This document shows, piece by piece, positions 36,334 to 45,028 of a stretch of DNA of 64,000 bases. The notes below the pieces were generated by a model. The model was not told the origin of the DNA, made no database searches, and worked only from the letters and a program-made list of their open reading frames with translations. The DNA comes from Candidatus Tectimicrobiota bacterium (GTDB lineage: Bacteria > JACPUC01). The position numbers and the translations under genes were made by a program. Location of the stretch: contig JACPUC010000011.1 of assembly GCA_016192455.1 (NCBI GenBank), forward strand, positions 159,711 to 223,710, given 5' to 3'. Position 1 is the first letter of the stretch; the number at the start of each line of letters is the position of its first letter.

Positions 36334-37647
36334 TTACCGTTGATCTGGGGCGCTCTGGACATCTGCTGGGCACGCACCAACCTCCGCGCAGGATGTGTGT
36401 TTGTTTTCGAGGAGTTGGGAAACCGCGGCCCTCACCTGCTCGACCGTGATGGCAAGAATGCAATGGGCCTTGGCAGCCGTGCACGCATCAATACACGGCA
36501 TGCGCGCCGCCTCTGGCTGAAGCACAATATGAGGTACTCCCCAAGGGCCGAAGCGCAAGGGGGAATTGGGGTGTTCAGACGCACCGTCCTTCGGGTGCCC
36601 CGATATTTCAACCACAGGAACACCTGCCGCCGCCGCCAAATGCATCGGGCCTGAGTCGTTGCCCACGTAGACGTGACAGCGTTTCAGCAGGGCGGCTGTT
36701 TGACGCAGCGTTGCCTTGCCCACTGCGTTGATGACTTTAGCGCCGAGTTGCTTCTGGAGCTCCTGGCCCAGCGGTTCCTCCCCAGATCCCCCGACGACGA
36801 TGATACGGGCGTCATATTCCTTGCCGAGCCGGTGGCTAAGCTCGACGAAGCCGGAGAGTGGCCATATCCGCTTCGGAGAACGCGACCCAGGACCGAAGCC
36901 GATCAGCAAGTCATCAGTCCTCACACCGTGGGTTCGCAGCGCCCGTTCAGCGAATGCCTCATCTTCACAGCCCAACCACAATTCGAGATGGTCCTTTTGA
37001 ACCTTGCCGCCCAGGAAGCGAATTACCTCCAGGTTATGCTCCACTGAATGCTTGAGGGTACGGTCAGTCAAAGGATGAGTAAGCAGGCGGTCATACCCAC
37101 GGTTAACCTGACGCTTGTGGTCGCTTACGTTTTCCGAGTAGCCTACCCGCAAGTCCGCTCCGCTCACGTAGGCAAGAAACACGGCATGATAGTAATCAGC
37201 ATCCCAACGCGGAACGATCGCCATATCGAAACGGCGACGCCAGAGGTGCCTATATGAAAGCCAGAGGGCGCGCCAACGGCGCTGCAAAGGAGCTGCATAT
37301 CGGGCAACTCTCCAATCGTAGGTGAGCACCTCGTTCACATAGGGGAAGAGTTCCACCAGGTTGTACACGTCAGGCTTCACCACCAGGGTGATCCAGGAAT
37401 CGGGCGCATTCCGCCGTAGCTCGCGCAAGAACGCCGAAGTCAGCACTACATCGCCGATCTCGTCCAGTCGCACAACAAGGAGACTCGGGGCGACGGCCAA
37501 GCTCGTCCCTTTGCCACCGTGCCGATCTTTAAAACATCTAACCACTGCCTCACCCAAAAAGAAGGCAACACGCGGGGATTCAAGAAACGCTGACACTTGC
37601 CGGATACAGCTACGAGCAAGGGCCCTTGTTCTTTTCGTAATACTCAT
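36334..37647 (-). CDS. Glycosyltransferase family 9 (heptosyltransferase-like)
   Basis: 437 residues. LLVVRLDEIGDVVLTSAFLREL (N-terminal GT9 signature), LIGFGPGSRSPKRIWPL and YVGNDSGPMHLAAAAGVPVV (the conserved donor-site D-SGPMH motif) are clear. GT9 enzymes include LPS heptosyltransferases; within an EPS cluster the donor may be another ADP- or GDP-sugar. The start overlaps the upstream methyltransferase stop by 4 nt. A short Cys-containing tail ends the protein. Confidence 0.9.
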   Translation of the reverse strand: MSITKRTRALARSCIRQVSAFLESPRVAFFLGEAVVRCFKDRHGGKGTSLAVAPSLLVVRLDEIGDVVLTSAFLRELRRNAPDSWITLVVKPDVYNLVELFPYVNEVLTYDWRVARYAAPLQRRWRALWLSYRHLWRRRFDMAIVPRWDADYYHAVFLAYVSGADLRVGYSENVSDHKRQVNRGYDRLLTHPLTDRTLKHSVEHNLEVIRFLGGKVQKDHLELWLGCEDEAFAERALRTHGVRTDDLLIGFGPGSRSPKRIWPLSGFVELSHRLGKEYDARIIVVGGSGEEPLGQELQKQLGAKVINAVGKATLRQTAALLKRCHVYVGNDSGPMHLAAAAGVPVVEISGHPKDGASEHPNSPLRFGPWGVPHIVLQPEAARMPCIDACTAAKAHCILAITVEQVRAAVSQLLENKHTSCAEVGACPADVQSAPDQR

Positions 37648-38321
37648 GCTTTGACGTCACCTTGCTTTCGCCCACACACATAGAAGCTCTGCATCGCATC
37701 AGGCCCGTCATCATATTGTACAATTTGACATCTGAGGCCTACCAATCCAGTTTTTATAATCTCTGGCGTTGGAATCCACTTATGTCCATCACCAACAAAT
37801 GGCGATCCAGGGCGCCAGATGGCACAATCGGGATGCGGTAGGTAGAGGAATACGATCCCGCCTATTGTTAGCTTTCTGATCCATTCTCTGAGAGCCTCGT
37901 GCCAATGTTCGATATGTTCTAGACAATGTGAACTGAAGATATAGTCGAGACTAGCATTCACAAAATCAGAGCAACTCTTTCCAACACCTCGTCCTCTCCA
38001 CACATCTACAGGAATCGCACCCGGAAACGGCCACAGTCCTGCACCGATGTCAATACCATTTCCCTTGCATAATGGAGAGGCTACCCGAAAGATGGCGTGA
38101 GCAGCTCCACCGATAGTGAGGTAGTCGGGATAGAACCTGGCTTTATACCGCCACCCGCCTGGTTCACGCTTAAGCTCGGTATGTTGATACAAGTGTCGAT
38201 AAACGTGAAACAAATCTGGGGCGTCCGGCAGCGTTTCGAGGGGGCGAATACAGCGCCGCAAGGCCGCCACCAAAGGCCTAAAAAGCACAAACGGCCAAGG
38301 CATATTGAATTCCCTACGCAA
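37644..38321 (-). CDS. Predicted SAM-dependent methyltransferase
   Basis: 225 residues (ATG 38303, residue 7, is an alternative). GIDIGAGLWPFPGAIPVD is motif I plus the acidic strand-2 residue; FSSHCLEHIEHWHEAL is the EPS-type SHCLEH motif; GGIVFLYLPHPDC is strand 5. Somewhat AT-richer than average. Probably modifies a sugar or a nucleotide sugar. Overlaps both neighbours by a few bases. Confidence 0.72.
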   Translation of the reverse strand: MRREFNMPWPFVLFRPLVAALRRCIRPLETLPDAPDLFHVYRHLYQHTELKREPGGWRYKARFYPDYLTIGGAAHAIFRVASPLCKGNGIDIGAGLWPFPGAIPVDVWRGRGVGKSCSDFVNASLDYIFSSHCLEHIEHWHEALREWIRKLTIGGIVFLYLPHPDCAIWRPGSPFVGDGHKWIPTPEIIKTGLVGLRCQIVQYDDGPDAMQSFYVCGRKQGDVKA

Positions 38322-39219
38322 GAGATTGCTGAACCTCCCCCAATGCCGGCTTCCTCAGTACGCACACCTCATGCCCCAACCACAGCCGCTCGGACAGGTC
38401 GAGAATCCGCAATCCGGCGCGCCCTGCAAGCTCTTCCATTGCCCTGTCGGTGAATATGTGAATGTGTTCAATTTCATCGAATGCGATGGGGAACATATTG
38501 CCCAGTGGCGGTTGAAAGTCGTAGCGATTAATCGGGCACTGGAGAATTCCGATGCCGCCATGTCTCAAGAGGTCTGCCGCGCCCTTGAGGAAAGCCTCAG
38601 GATCAAGCGAGTGCTCGATAACATCGAAGGCGAGAAAAAGGTCGCAAGGGGGGAGTTCGCAGGCTGGGAATATGCCCGCGCGAACGTCAAGCCCGGTCTT
38701 CTGTCGCGTCCATTGCGCCGTTCGCTCGTCCGGCTCCACGCCGATGCACTCATAACCCTGCCGCTGTAATAGCGACAAGAGGACGCCATGCGCACAGCCA
38801 ACCTCAATTACACTTCCCTGCTTCGGCCCGTAGCGCTTGACGAGGTCAAGCCAGTAGTCTACCCTACCATCTCCTAGGTCATTCTTAGTACGGCCTTCTA
38901 TGGGTGGGAAGCCCTTCATTTGCTGCCTCTTATGCCAGTAGAGGTCAAAGGCGTATACCTTTTCAAGCTCTTCGGCGAGAGGTGGGCGTTTGTTGACGTA
39001 GCAACCGCACTCTGCACATACGCCATAGCTTTCGTGCCAGGGGAATGGCCCGAGGGAGCCCCCGCACCAGCACCGGTCGCGCTCCTGGCGACGAATCCGC
39101 TTATAGCGCCGCATGGACATGTATCCTAAAAACCGGCGATGCACTCCTCGTGCGGAGCGGAAAGGATGAAAAAAGTGCCGCAAGCGTAGAGACACTAGGG
39201 CTCCTTTGTGATTTGCCAC
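38314..39219 (-). CDS. Zinc-ribbon class I methyltransferase (sugar C-methyltransferase-like)
   Basis: 301 residues. The N-terminal part carries four clustered Cys in CWCGG and CAECGCY, a zinc ribbon like that of sugar C-/O-methyltransferases. The catalytic domain shows SVIEVGCAHGVLLSLL (motif I), FLAFDVIEHSLDP and HGGIGILQCPI. The gene overlaps the 3' end of wzt by 25 nt. The substrate is probably a nucleotide sugar or the glycan terminus; a terminal methyl can act as a length or export signal for Wzt C-terminal domains, which fits its position. Confidence 0.75.
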   Translation of the reverse strand: MANHKGALVSLRLRHFFHPFRSARGVHRRFLGYMSMRRYKRIRRQERDRCWCGGSLGPFPWHESYGVCAECGCYVNKRPPLAEELEKVYAFDLYWHKRQQMKGFPPIEGRTKNDLGDGRVDYWLDLVKRYGPKQGSVIEVGCAHGVLLSLLQRQGYECIGVEPDERTAQWTRQKTGLDVRAGIFPACELPPCDLFLAFDVIEHSLDPEAFLKGAADLLRHGGIGILQCPINRYDFQPPLGNMFPIAFDEIEHIHIFTDRAMEELAGRAGLRILDLSERLWLGHEVCVLRKPALGEVQQSLA

Positions 39220-40475
39220 TTGATGAGTGGGGCGACCAAACCAAGACGATCATCCAAAGACTTAACAGAATATTCTGGAGCTATTTCAAATGTAACCACA
39301 TCGTCAAGGCGGTCATACGAATTTCGTCCAGGTAAATGCGCTCCGACAACAAGGGAATACATTCCAGGGGCGAGAAAGTGTTCGGGAATATGAACGCATG
39401 CTCGATGAGATCCTGGCATTTTTTGGAGTGCCGACGTTCCACTTGCGTCAGAATCCGCTGTTGTGAAAATGGGCAACCCCTCAGCATTATGAATCCGCAA
39501 ACCGATTTGGCACGCGTCTAACGGACGACTAACGATGTATCTGATAGTGATGGTTATCGGTTTATCAGCACGGAATAAACGCCCCGGTGATTCTTGCTCC
39601 TGGCAAGCAGAAATGTTCGTAAACACCAACTCTTTGCAGCTTGGCATTGAGCCTTCTCTACTCCATGTATTCCTCGTATGTAGCGAATCACTGAGATAGG
39701 AGTTGATAACTATGCACGAAGAATCGTCGAGGATGATTATACCGCCACCTAGGAGGACGGATCGCGGACAAAGCCGCTGCACCGCCCTCATATTATGGCT
39801 CACGAACAAGACCGTCCGCCCCTCCTTCGCCACGTCGCCCATTTTGCCGAGGCATTTCTTTTGGAAGGCGGCGTCGCCGACGGCGAGGACTTCGTCGACG
39901 AGGAGGATTTCGGGTTCGAGGTGGGCGGCGACGGCGAAGGCGAGGCGGACGTACATGCCGCTGGAGTAGTGCTTGACGGGGGTGTCGATGAACTTCTCGA
40001 TCTCGGAGAAGTCGACGATCTCGTCGAACTTGCGGACGATCTCGGCCTTGCGCATGCCGAGGATGGCGCCGTTGAGGTAGATGTTCTCGCGTCCGGTGAG
40101 CTCCGGGTGGAAGCCGGTGCCGACCTCCAGGAGGGAGCCGATGCGGCCGTAGACTTCGGCGCGTCCGGCGGTCGGTTCGGTGATGCGGGAGAGGATTTTC
40201 AGCAGGGTGCTCTTGCCGGCGCCGTTGCGGCCGATGACGCCGACGACCTCGCCGCGCTTCACGTCGAAGGAGACATCCTTCAGCGCCCAGATGTGGGTGT
40301 CGTCAGGTTGGCCGTTGTCTCCGGCCTTGTTGCGTCCGTTGAAGAGGGAGGCGGCGGCGCGGAAGGGGGCGTACAGCGCATCGGTCATGGTGTCGCGCAG
40401 GGCTTTGTACTTCTGGCGCGCGCCGATGCGGTAGCGCTTGCCGAGTCCTTCGACGCGGATGGCGACGTCGCTCAT
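39195..40475 (-). CDS. wzt: ABC transporter ATPase for polysaccharide export (Wzt) with C-terminal carbohydrate-binding domain
   Basis: 426 residues from ATG 40475. Walker A GRNGAGKST, signature HYSSGMYVRLAFAVAAHL, Walker B EILLVDEVLAVGD and switch His in FVSHNM are all present. Residues after about 255 form a beta-rich Wzt C-terminal domain (ITITIRYIVSRPLDACQIGLRI), which in the family binds the finished glycan terminus. AAGGAG lies 13 nt before this ATG, so an ACG 6 nt upstream is also well placed. A composite repeat (copy D) lies just upstream. Confidence 0.93.
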   Translation of the reverse strand: MSDVAIRVEGLGKRYRIGARQKYKALRDTMTDALYAPFRAAASLFNGRNKAGDNGQPDDTHIWALKDVSFDVKRGEVVGVIGRNGAGKSTLLKILSRITEPTAGRAEVYGRIGSLLEVGTGFHPELTGRENIYLNGAILGMRKAEIVRKFDEIVDFSEIEKFIDTPVKHYSSGMYVRLAFAVAAHLEPEILLVDEVLAVGDAAFQKKCLGKMGDVAKEGRTVLFVSHNMRAVQRLCPRSVLLGGGIIILDDSSCIVINSYLSDSLHTRNTWSREGSMPSCKELVFTNISACQEQESPGRLFRADKPITITIRYIVSRPLDACQIGLRIHNAEGLPIFTTADSDASGTSALQKMPGSHRACVHIPEHFLAPGMYSLVVGAHLPGRNSYDRLDDVVTFEIAPEYSVKSLDDRLGLVAPLIKWQITKEP

Positions 40476-40511
40476 GGTCGTGTTGTGTCTCCTTAATTCC
40501 ATGACGTAATT

Positions 40512-40606
40512 CTGCGAGGGGACCGTGTCCCCTCGCGCACCCCGTCTACGCGAACCGCTGCGCAGCTCGCGGGGATTGGGGGTGTGGGGAGCAAGGGTCC
40601 CCCACA
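40512..40606 (-). repeat. Composite palindromic repeat, copy D (long form)
   Basis: On the minus strand: TGTGGGGGACCCTTGCTCCCC, ACACCCCCAAT, CCCCGCGAGCTGCGCAGCGG, TTCGCG, GACGGGGTGCGCGAGGGGAC and GGTCCCCTCGCAG. These are three hairpins in a row, between wzm and wzt. About 90% like copy E by eye. Confidence 0.75.
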
Positions 40607-40673
40607 AGAAATTTCCCTTTCACATGGCATGACCAAGGCGTCGAAGAGAGAATCGAATTTATGAGACGTAACA

Positions 40674-41636
40674 CTATCGTCCTCCCGAACCGACGGCATC
40701 GACGAAGGTGCGTTCGCGGTAACGGAACCAGATGATGCCGCTGAGGAAGAGACAGACGGAGAAGGCGGCGGAGATGAGGAGCATGGGCGAGGGGCCGTCG
40801 CCGATCCCCAGCAGCGCCCAGCGGAAGCCTTCGACCACGCCGGTCATCGGATTGAGGCCAAATAGAGGGCGCCAATAGTCAGGAATCATACTGCTTGGGT
40901 ACACGACTGGGGTGAGAAAGAGCCAGAATTGGGTCAGAAAAGGTACAACATACGCCACGTCGCGGTACTCGAGATTGAGGGCGGAGAGCCAGAATCCGAC
41001 GCCGAGGGAGGTGACGAGCATGAGCAGGACGAAGGCGGGGAGCAGGAGGACGGCGGCGCCGGGGGCGATGCCGTAGATGATCATGAGGACGACGAGCAGG
41101 GCGCTGGAAACGAGGAAATCGACGAGGGCGGCGAGGGTGGCGGAGAGGGGGACGATGATGCGCGGGAAGTAGACGCGGGTGATGAGCCGCTGGTCGGTGA
41201 CGAGGCTGTTGGTGGTCTCCGAGAGGGTGCGCGAGAAGAGCTGCCAGGGGAGCAGCGCCACGTAGGCGAAGATGGGGTACGGCACGCCTTCCGACGGTAT
41301 CTTGGCGAGGCGTCCGAAGAAGAGGGTGAAGACGATCATCATGGCGAGGGGCTGGATGACGGCCCAGGCGACGCCGATGGCGGTCTGCTTGTAGCGCACC
41401 TTGATGTCGCGCCAAGTGAGGAAGTAGACGAGCTCGCGGTAGGCCCAGATTTCCCGCAAGTCGAGGAAGCGCCAGCCGCGCGTCGGCTGGATGACGAAGG
41501 TGGGCTGGCCGTTGGCGGCGAGCTCGGAGGGCAGAAGCGCGGTTTCGCTTGCGTTCGTGAGGGTCGTCGTGGCGTGGCTCCTGGTTATTGGGTAAGGAGG
41601 GTGCGAGGGAGCGGCGCCCCCTCGCGCACCCCGCAT
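40674..41636 (-). CDS. wzm: ABC-2 type polysaccharide export permease (Wzm)
   Basis: The conserved body begins FVIQPTRGWRFLDLREIWAYRE and continues YFLTWRDIKVRYKQTAIGVAW, followed by six membrane helices, the standard Wzm/KpsM layout (about 265 residues). It pairs with Wzt downstream to export lipid-linked glycan. The start is unclear: no ATG, GTG or TTG lies between composite repeat copy E and the conserved body. The nearest in-frame ATG (41636) is inside the repeat and lacks a ribosome binding site, whereas AGGAG sits about 7 nt before an in-frame ACG near 41566. I give the ATG, with low confidence in the N-terminus. Confidence 0.85.
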   Translation of the reverse strand: MRGARGGAAPSHPPYPITRSHATTTLTNASETALLPSELAANGQPTFVIQPTRGWRFLDLREIWAYRELVYFLTWRDIKVRYKQTAIGVAWAVIQPLAMMIVFTLFFGRLAKIPSEGVPYPIFAYVALLPWQLFSRTLSETTNSLVTDQRLITRVYFPRIIVPLSATLAALVDFLVSSALLVVLMIIYGIAPGAAVLLLPAFVLLMLVTSLGVGFWLSALNLEYRDVAYVVPFLTQFWLFLTPVVYPSSMIPDYWRPLFGLNPMTGVVEGFRWALLGIGDGPSPMLLISAAFSVCLFLSGIIWFRYRERTFVDAVGSGGR

Positions 41637-41696
41637 ACGCGAGCCGCTACGCGGCTCGCGGGAGTTGGGGGTGTGGGGGAGCAAGGGTCCCCCACG
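41601..41696 (-). repeat. Composite palindromic repeat, copy E (long form)
   Basis: Minus strand: TGGGGGACCCTTGCTCCCCC, ACACCCCCAACT, CCCGCGAGCCGCGTAGCGGC, TCGCGTATGCGGGGTGCGCG, AGGGGGC and GCTCCCTCGCAC. It abuts wzm and provides the only upstream ATG in its frame. Confidence 0.75.
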
Positions 41697-41750
41697 AAAA
41701 AAGTCCCTTCTAGCGCATCAACTTTGTCAGCTAACCTGCGAGACATACCG

Positions 41751-42743
41751 CTAGTTGACGATGAACTGATGATTGCGGTAGCGCGGGCTGGTGGGCTCGG
41801 GGATGAGGCCGGATTCGAGGGTCGTCAGCACCTCGATGATGCCGTCCTCGACGGTGCGCAGGGGGAGAAAGCCGAGCATGCAGCGGATCTTCTCGAAGGA
41901 GACGCGCACGTCGCGCATGTCTTCGCCGAAGGAGAGGTCGCGCACCTCGACGGTGACGCCCGGCACGTGTTTCTGTACCAGGGTGACGATCTCTTGCTTC
42001 GAGTGGTTGCCCGTCTCCGAGCCGACGTTGAAGATTTGATTGCGCACGGTGGGCAGGGGCGCCTCCTGCAGCAGGAGGAGCGCATCCACCACGTCGGCGA
42101 CGTGCACGAAGGAGCGAAAGTAGTCGCGCTGGTAGATGACGAGCTTGCGGTGGCGCAGGGCCTCGAGGACGAACTGGTTGACGATGAGGTCGAAGCGGGT
42201 GCGGGGCGAGATGCCGAAGAGGGTGGCGAAACGCGGGATGATGGGGGCGCAGCGAGACGCCCGGCCGCGTTCGAGCAGCCACTCCTCGGCGGCGATCTTG
42301 GTGCGGGCGTAGAGCGACTGCGGGTTGAGCGGCGACTCCTCGGTGACCGCCTCGCCGTTGGGCGCGATGCCGTAGTTGCTGTAGGTCGAGGCGAGGATGA
42401 AGCGCTCGACGCCGGCGCGCTCGCTGGCCTCGAAGACGCGCTTCGTCGCCTCGGTGTTGTACTTGTAGGCAACGGCGTCGCCCACCTGCTGGCAGGCCGG
42501 GAAACCGACGATGGCGGCCAGGTGGTAGACGATCTCGATGCCCGGCAGCAGCTCGTCGAGGGCGTCCTGCGTCACGTCCGCCTTGGCGAAGCGGAAGCGC
42601 GGATGCCCGAAGAACCCCAGCAGCGACTCGCCGCCGAACATCAGCGCATCGACCACGGTGACTTCATGCCCCTGCGCCAGGAGCGTGCCGGTGAGGAGGG
42701 AGCCGATGTAGCCCGCGCCGCCGGTGATGAGCACCTTTCGCAT
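41751..42743 (-). CDS. NAD-dependent sugar epimerase/dehydratase (extended SDR)
   Basis: 330 residues. VLITGGAGYIGSLLTGTLL gives the NAD-binding loop; ILASTYSNYG and SLYARTK carry the catalytic Thr/Ser, Tyr and Lys. YFRSFVHVADVVDAL and IFNVGSETGNHSKQEIV are typical of UDP-glucose 4-epimerase-like and GDP/dTDP-sugar enzymes. It probably supplies a nucleotide sugar for the EPS; exact substrate not readable. Flanked by repeats E and F. Confidence 0.85.
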   Translation of the reverse strand: MRKVLITGGAGYIGSLLTGTLLAQGHEVTVVDALMFGGESLLGFFGHPRFRFAKADVTQDALDELLPGIEIVYHLAAIVGFPACQQVGDAVAYKYNTEATKRVFEASERAGVERFILASTYSNYGIAPNGEAVTEESPLNPQSLYARTKIAAEEWLLERGRASRCAPIIPRFATLFGISPRTRFDLIVNQFVLEALRHRKLVIYQRDYFRSFVHVADVVDALLLLQEAPLPTVRNQIFNVGSETGNHSKQEIVTLVQKHVPGVTVEVRDLSFGEDMRDVRVSFEKIRCMLGFLPLRTVEDGIIEVLTTLESGLIPEPTSPRYRNHQFIVN

Positions 42744-42780
42744 TGTTTCTCCCTAGAGCCTTTGGCGAGGCAGCCGCGCC

Positions 42781-42838
42781 CCCGGAACAATGTTCCGCGC
42801 GCACCCCGGTTACGCGAGCTGCTGGGCAGTTCGCGAGG
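42781..42838 (-). repeat. Composite palindromic repeat, copy F (short or diverged)
   Basis: Minus strand: CTCGCGAACTGCCCAGCAGC, TCGCG, AACCGGGGTGCGCGCGGAAC and a GTTCCGGGGGCG arm. Diverged from the others but with the same core order. It lies between the epimerase gene and the PNPT fusion gene. Confidence 0.6.
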
Positions 42839-42925
42839 AGAGAGAACAGGACGCCTACCGCTTGCTCTGAGGCCCCTTGTCTCGAGCCAGGAGAAGTGCG
42901 GTTCCCTCGCCCGCCAAGCCGAGCC

Positions 42926-45028
42926 TCACTCTGCCCGCTCCCGTGGTTGCGTCGCCTCGCGAGGTCGCGCGCGATCAACTCCAGGTCGCGCCAATGCCGC
43001 CTCGCGCCGGAGCAACTCGCCAGGAGCGGGGAACGCGGCGCGCACCGCGGGGGAGCCGTTCGCGGCAACCCCGACAGGCGGGCCGAGCGGCCGCGAGGCG
43101 GGACGAGAGGTGGGCTGGTACTGCTCTTTCGTTCCCTCGCCGCCCCAGGGGTAGGAGACGTTCCGCAGGTCCAGGACGAACTCCGAGAGCAGGATGCCGC
43201 GCGCGGTACAGAGCTTCTCCACCTCCTCCAACTGCCCGCCGTTCACGCGCGGCGTCGAGAGGACGATCTGCGAGACCGGACGCTGGTCGAGGAATGCCGC
43301 CAGGGTCTTCGAGGTGCAGACGACCGGATAGCCGTGCAGCGAGAATCCCTGTTTCTTCGGATCGTCGTCGATGAAGCCGCGGATTTCCCACTCGGCGCGG
43401 CGGTGGTGGTGGAGTTCGTGGAGGAGCTGCGCGCCCCGCCAGCCGGCGCCGTAGATGAGCATGCCATGCCGCTGCTCTGCTTGAGCGGGTTCGCGTGCCG
43501 CGCGCGACGGCTGGGCTCCCGCTGCGATGCGGAAGGAGAGCCGGAAGCCGCCGCAGAGGAGGACCAGGAAGAGGAAATCGGAGAGGAAGACGGAGATCGG
43601 AAGCGTCGGCAGATCGTAGAGGGTGAACAGGAGGGCGGCCGCGAAGAACGTCGCCAGGGCCACCACCCGCGTCAACTTCAGAAGCTCGTGCACGCTGCTG
43701 TAGCGCCAGACGCTGCGGTAGAGTCCGCCGAGGTAGAAGACGCAGAGCTGCACGAAGAGGATCACCGGCAGGCCGGTTCGCAGCAGGTCGAGCAGGAGGT
43801 GCCGCTCCGCCCAGCCGTAGCGCAGGGAGAGGGCGAGCCAGAAGGCCAGCGCGATGAAGAGGACATCGGCGCCGAGCTGCACGAGTCGCCGCTCGATAAT
43901 CGGCAGGGCGTAGATGCGGCTCACCCGTTCCGCGGCGCGGCCCGGCAGGTGCAGGTAGCCCAGCCGGTGCAGCCCGATGCAGGTCGCCAGCACCACCGTC
44001 GCCAGCAGGAAGCCGGCGTTGAGGTTCTTCCAAGCGACGCTGGCGAAGGCGCTGACGCAGAGCGCCAGCGACACCGCGTAGAGGGAAAGCACCGTGCGGC
44101 GGTGCGAGAGGCCCAGCTTCAGGAGGCGATGATGGATGTGGTCGCGGTCGGCCTCGAACATGCTCTTCGAGCCGTAGAAGAGGACGCGCAGCTTCCCCTG
44201 CCGGCTCAGGTCGAGCAGGTGGGTTGCCTTGAGGAAACGGCGGACCATCGACAGCAGGGTGTCGGTGAGCGGGATGCCGAGACAGAGGATCGGCGTCAGG
44301 ATGGAGACGATGGTGGCGCTGCGCAGCGAGCCTTCGATGGTGATGGTCGAGACGACGAAGCCGAGGAAGAGGCTGCCGCTGTCGCCCAGGAAGATGGATG
44401 CCGGATTGAAGTTGTAGCGCAGGAAGCCGATCGCCGCGCCGGCGAGGATCGCCGCCACCAGCAGGAGCGCCGTATCCTGATTCATGAAGGCGATGCCGCC
44501 GATGCTGAGGGCGACGATGAAGGCGGCGCCCGTGGCCAGGCCGTCGAGGCCGTCGATGAGGTTGAAGGCGTTCGTGATGCCGACCACCCAGAGGATGGTG
44601 ATCGGGATCGACAGCCAACCCAGCTCGATCGTCTCGGCCAGGAAGGGCACGCCAAGGGTGCGGATGCGCCAGCCGAGGAGGGTGAGCGACAGGGCCGCCA
44701 GCCCCTGGACGAGCAGCTTCGCGCGCGCCGACACCCCGCGCAGGTCGTCGATCACCCCCAGGAGGAAGAGGCTCGGCGCAACGAGGAGGAGGGCGCGCAC
44801 GAGGTGCTGTTTCGGGGCCAGCAGCCCCGCGCCGGTCGCCAGGGCCACGGTGAGACTGAAGGCGAGGAAGACGGAGACGCCACCCAGGAGGGGGATCGGT
44901 TTCGCATGCAGCTTGCGGCCGCCGGGATAGTCGAAGACTCCCAGTCGAACCGCCCAGCGGCGCGCCAGCGGCGTCAGCGACAGGCTGAGCGCGGCGGCCA
45001 TCAAGAAGGAGAGGGTGATGGTGATCAT
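42926..45028 (-). CDS. PNPT/WecA-type sugar-phosphate transferase fused to a CapD/FlaA1-like N-terminal module
   Basis: 700 residues. Residues 1 to about 350 are a complete WecA/MraY-family membrane enzyme: GGRKLHAKPIPLLGG, GVIDDLRG (about 93), NAFNLIDGLDGLA (about 152), FLGDSGSLFLGF (about 213) and DRDHIHHRLL (about 296). It loads a sugar-1-phosphate onto undecaprenyl phosphate. Residues from about 370 form four further helices and a Rossmann/CoA-binding-like part (MLIYGAGWRGAQLLHEL, IRGFIDDDPKKQG), as at the N-terminus of CapD/FlaA1 dehydratases, but the SDR catalytic domain is missing and a Pro/Arg-rich tail follows. The start overlaps the upstream GT stop by 4 nt. This is the only initiating transferase in the window. 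Confidence 0.88.
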   Translation of the reverse strand: MITITLSFLMAAALSLSLTPLARRWAVRLGVFDYPGGRKLHAKPIPLLGGVSVFLAFSLTVALATGAGLLAPKQHLVRALLLVAPSLFLLGVIDDLRGVSARAKLLVQGLAALSLTLLGWRIRTLGVPFLAETIELGWLSIPITILWVVGITNAFNLIDGLDGLATGAAFIVALSIGGIAFMNQDTALLLVAAILAGAAIGFLRYNFNPASIFLGDSGSLFLGFVVSTITIEGSLRSATIVSILTPILCLGIPLTDTLLSMVRRFLKATHLLDLSRQGKLRVLFYGSKSMFEADRDHIHHRLLKLGLSHRRTVLSLYAVSLALCVSAFASVAWKNLNAGFLLATVVLATCIGLHRLGYLHLPGRAAERVSRIYALPIIERRLVQLGADVLFIALAFWLALSLRYGWAERHLLLDLLRTGLPVILFVQLCVFYLGGLYRSVWRYSSVHELLKLTRVVALATFFAAALLFTLYDLPTLPISVFLSDFLFLVLLCGGFRLSFRIAAGAQPSRAAREPAQAEQRHGMLIYGAGWRGAQLLHELHHHRRAEWEIRGFIDDDPKKQGFSLHGYPVVCTSKTLAAFLDQRPVSQIVLSTPRVNGGQLEEVEKLCTARGILLSEFVLDLRNVSYPWGGEGTKEQYQPTSRPASRPLGPPVGVAANGSPAVRAAFPAPGELLRREAALARPGVDRARPREATQPRERAE

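Noticed and set aside
40929-43154. Plus-strand frame of about 740 codons over wzm, epimerase and the PNPT gene
   Set aside because: It spans three unrelated minus-strand genes with clear motifs; composition is Gly/Asp/Arg-rich nonsense.
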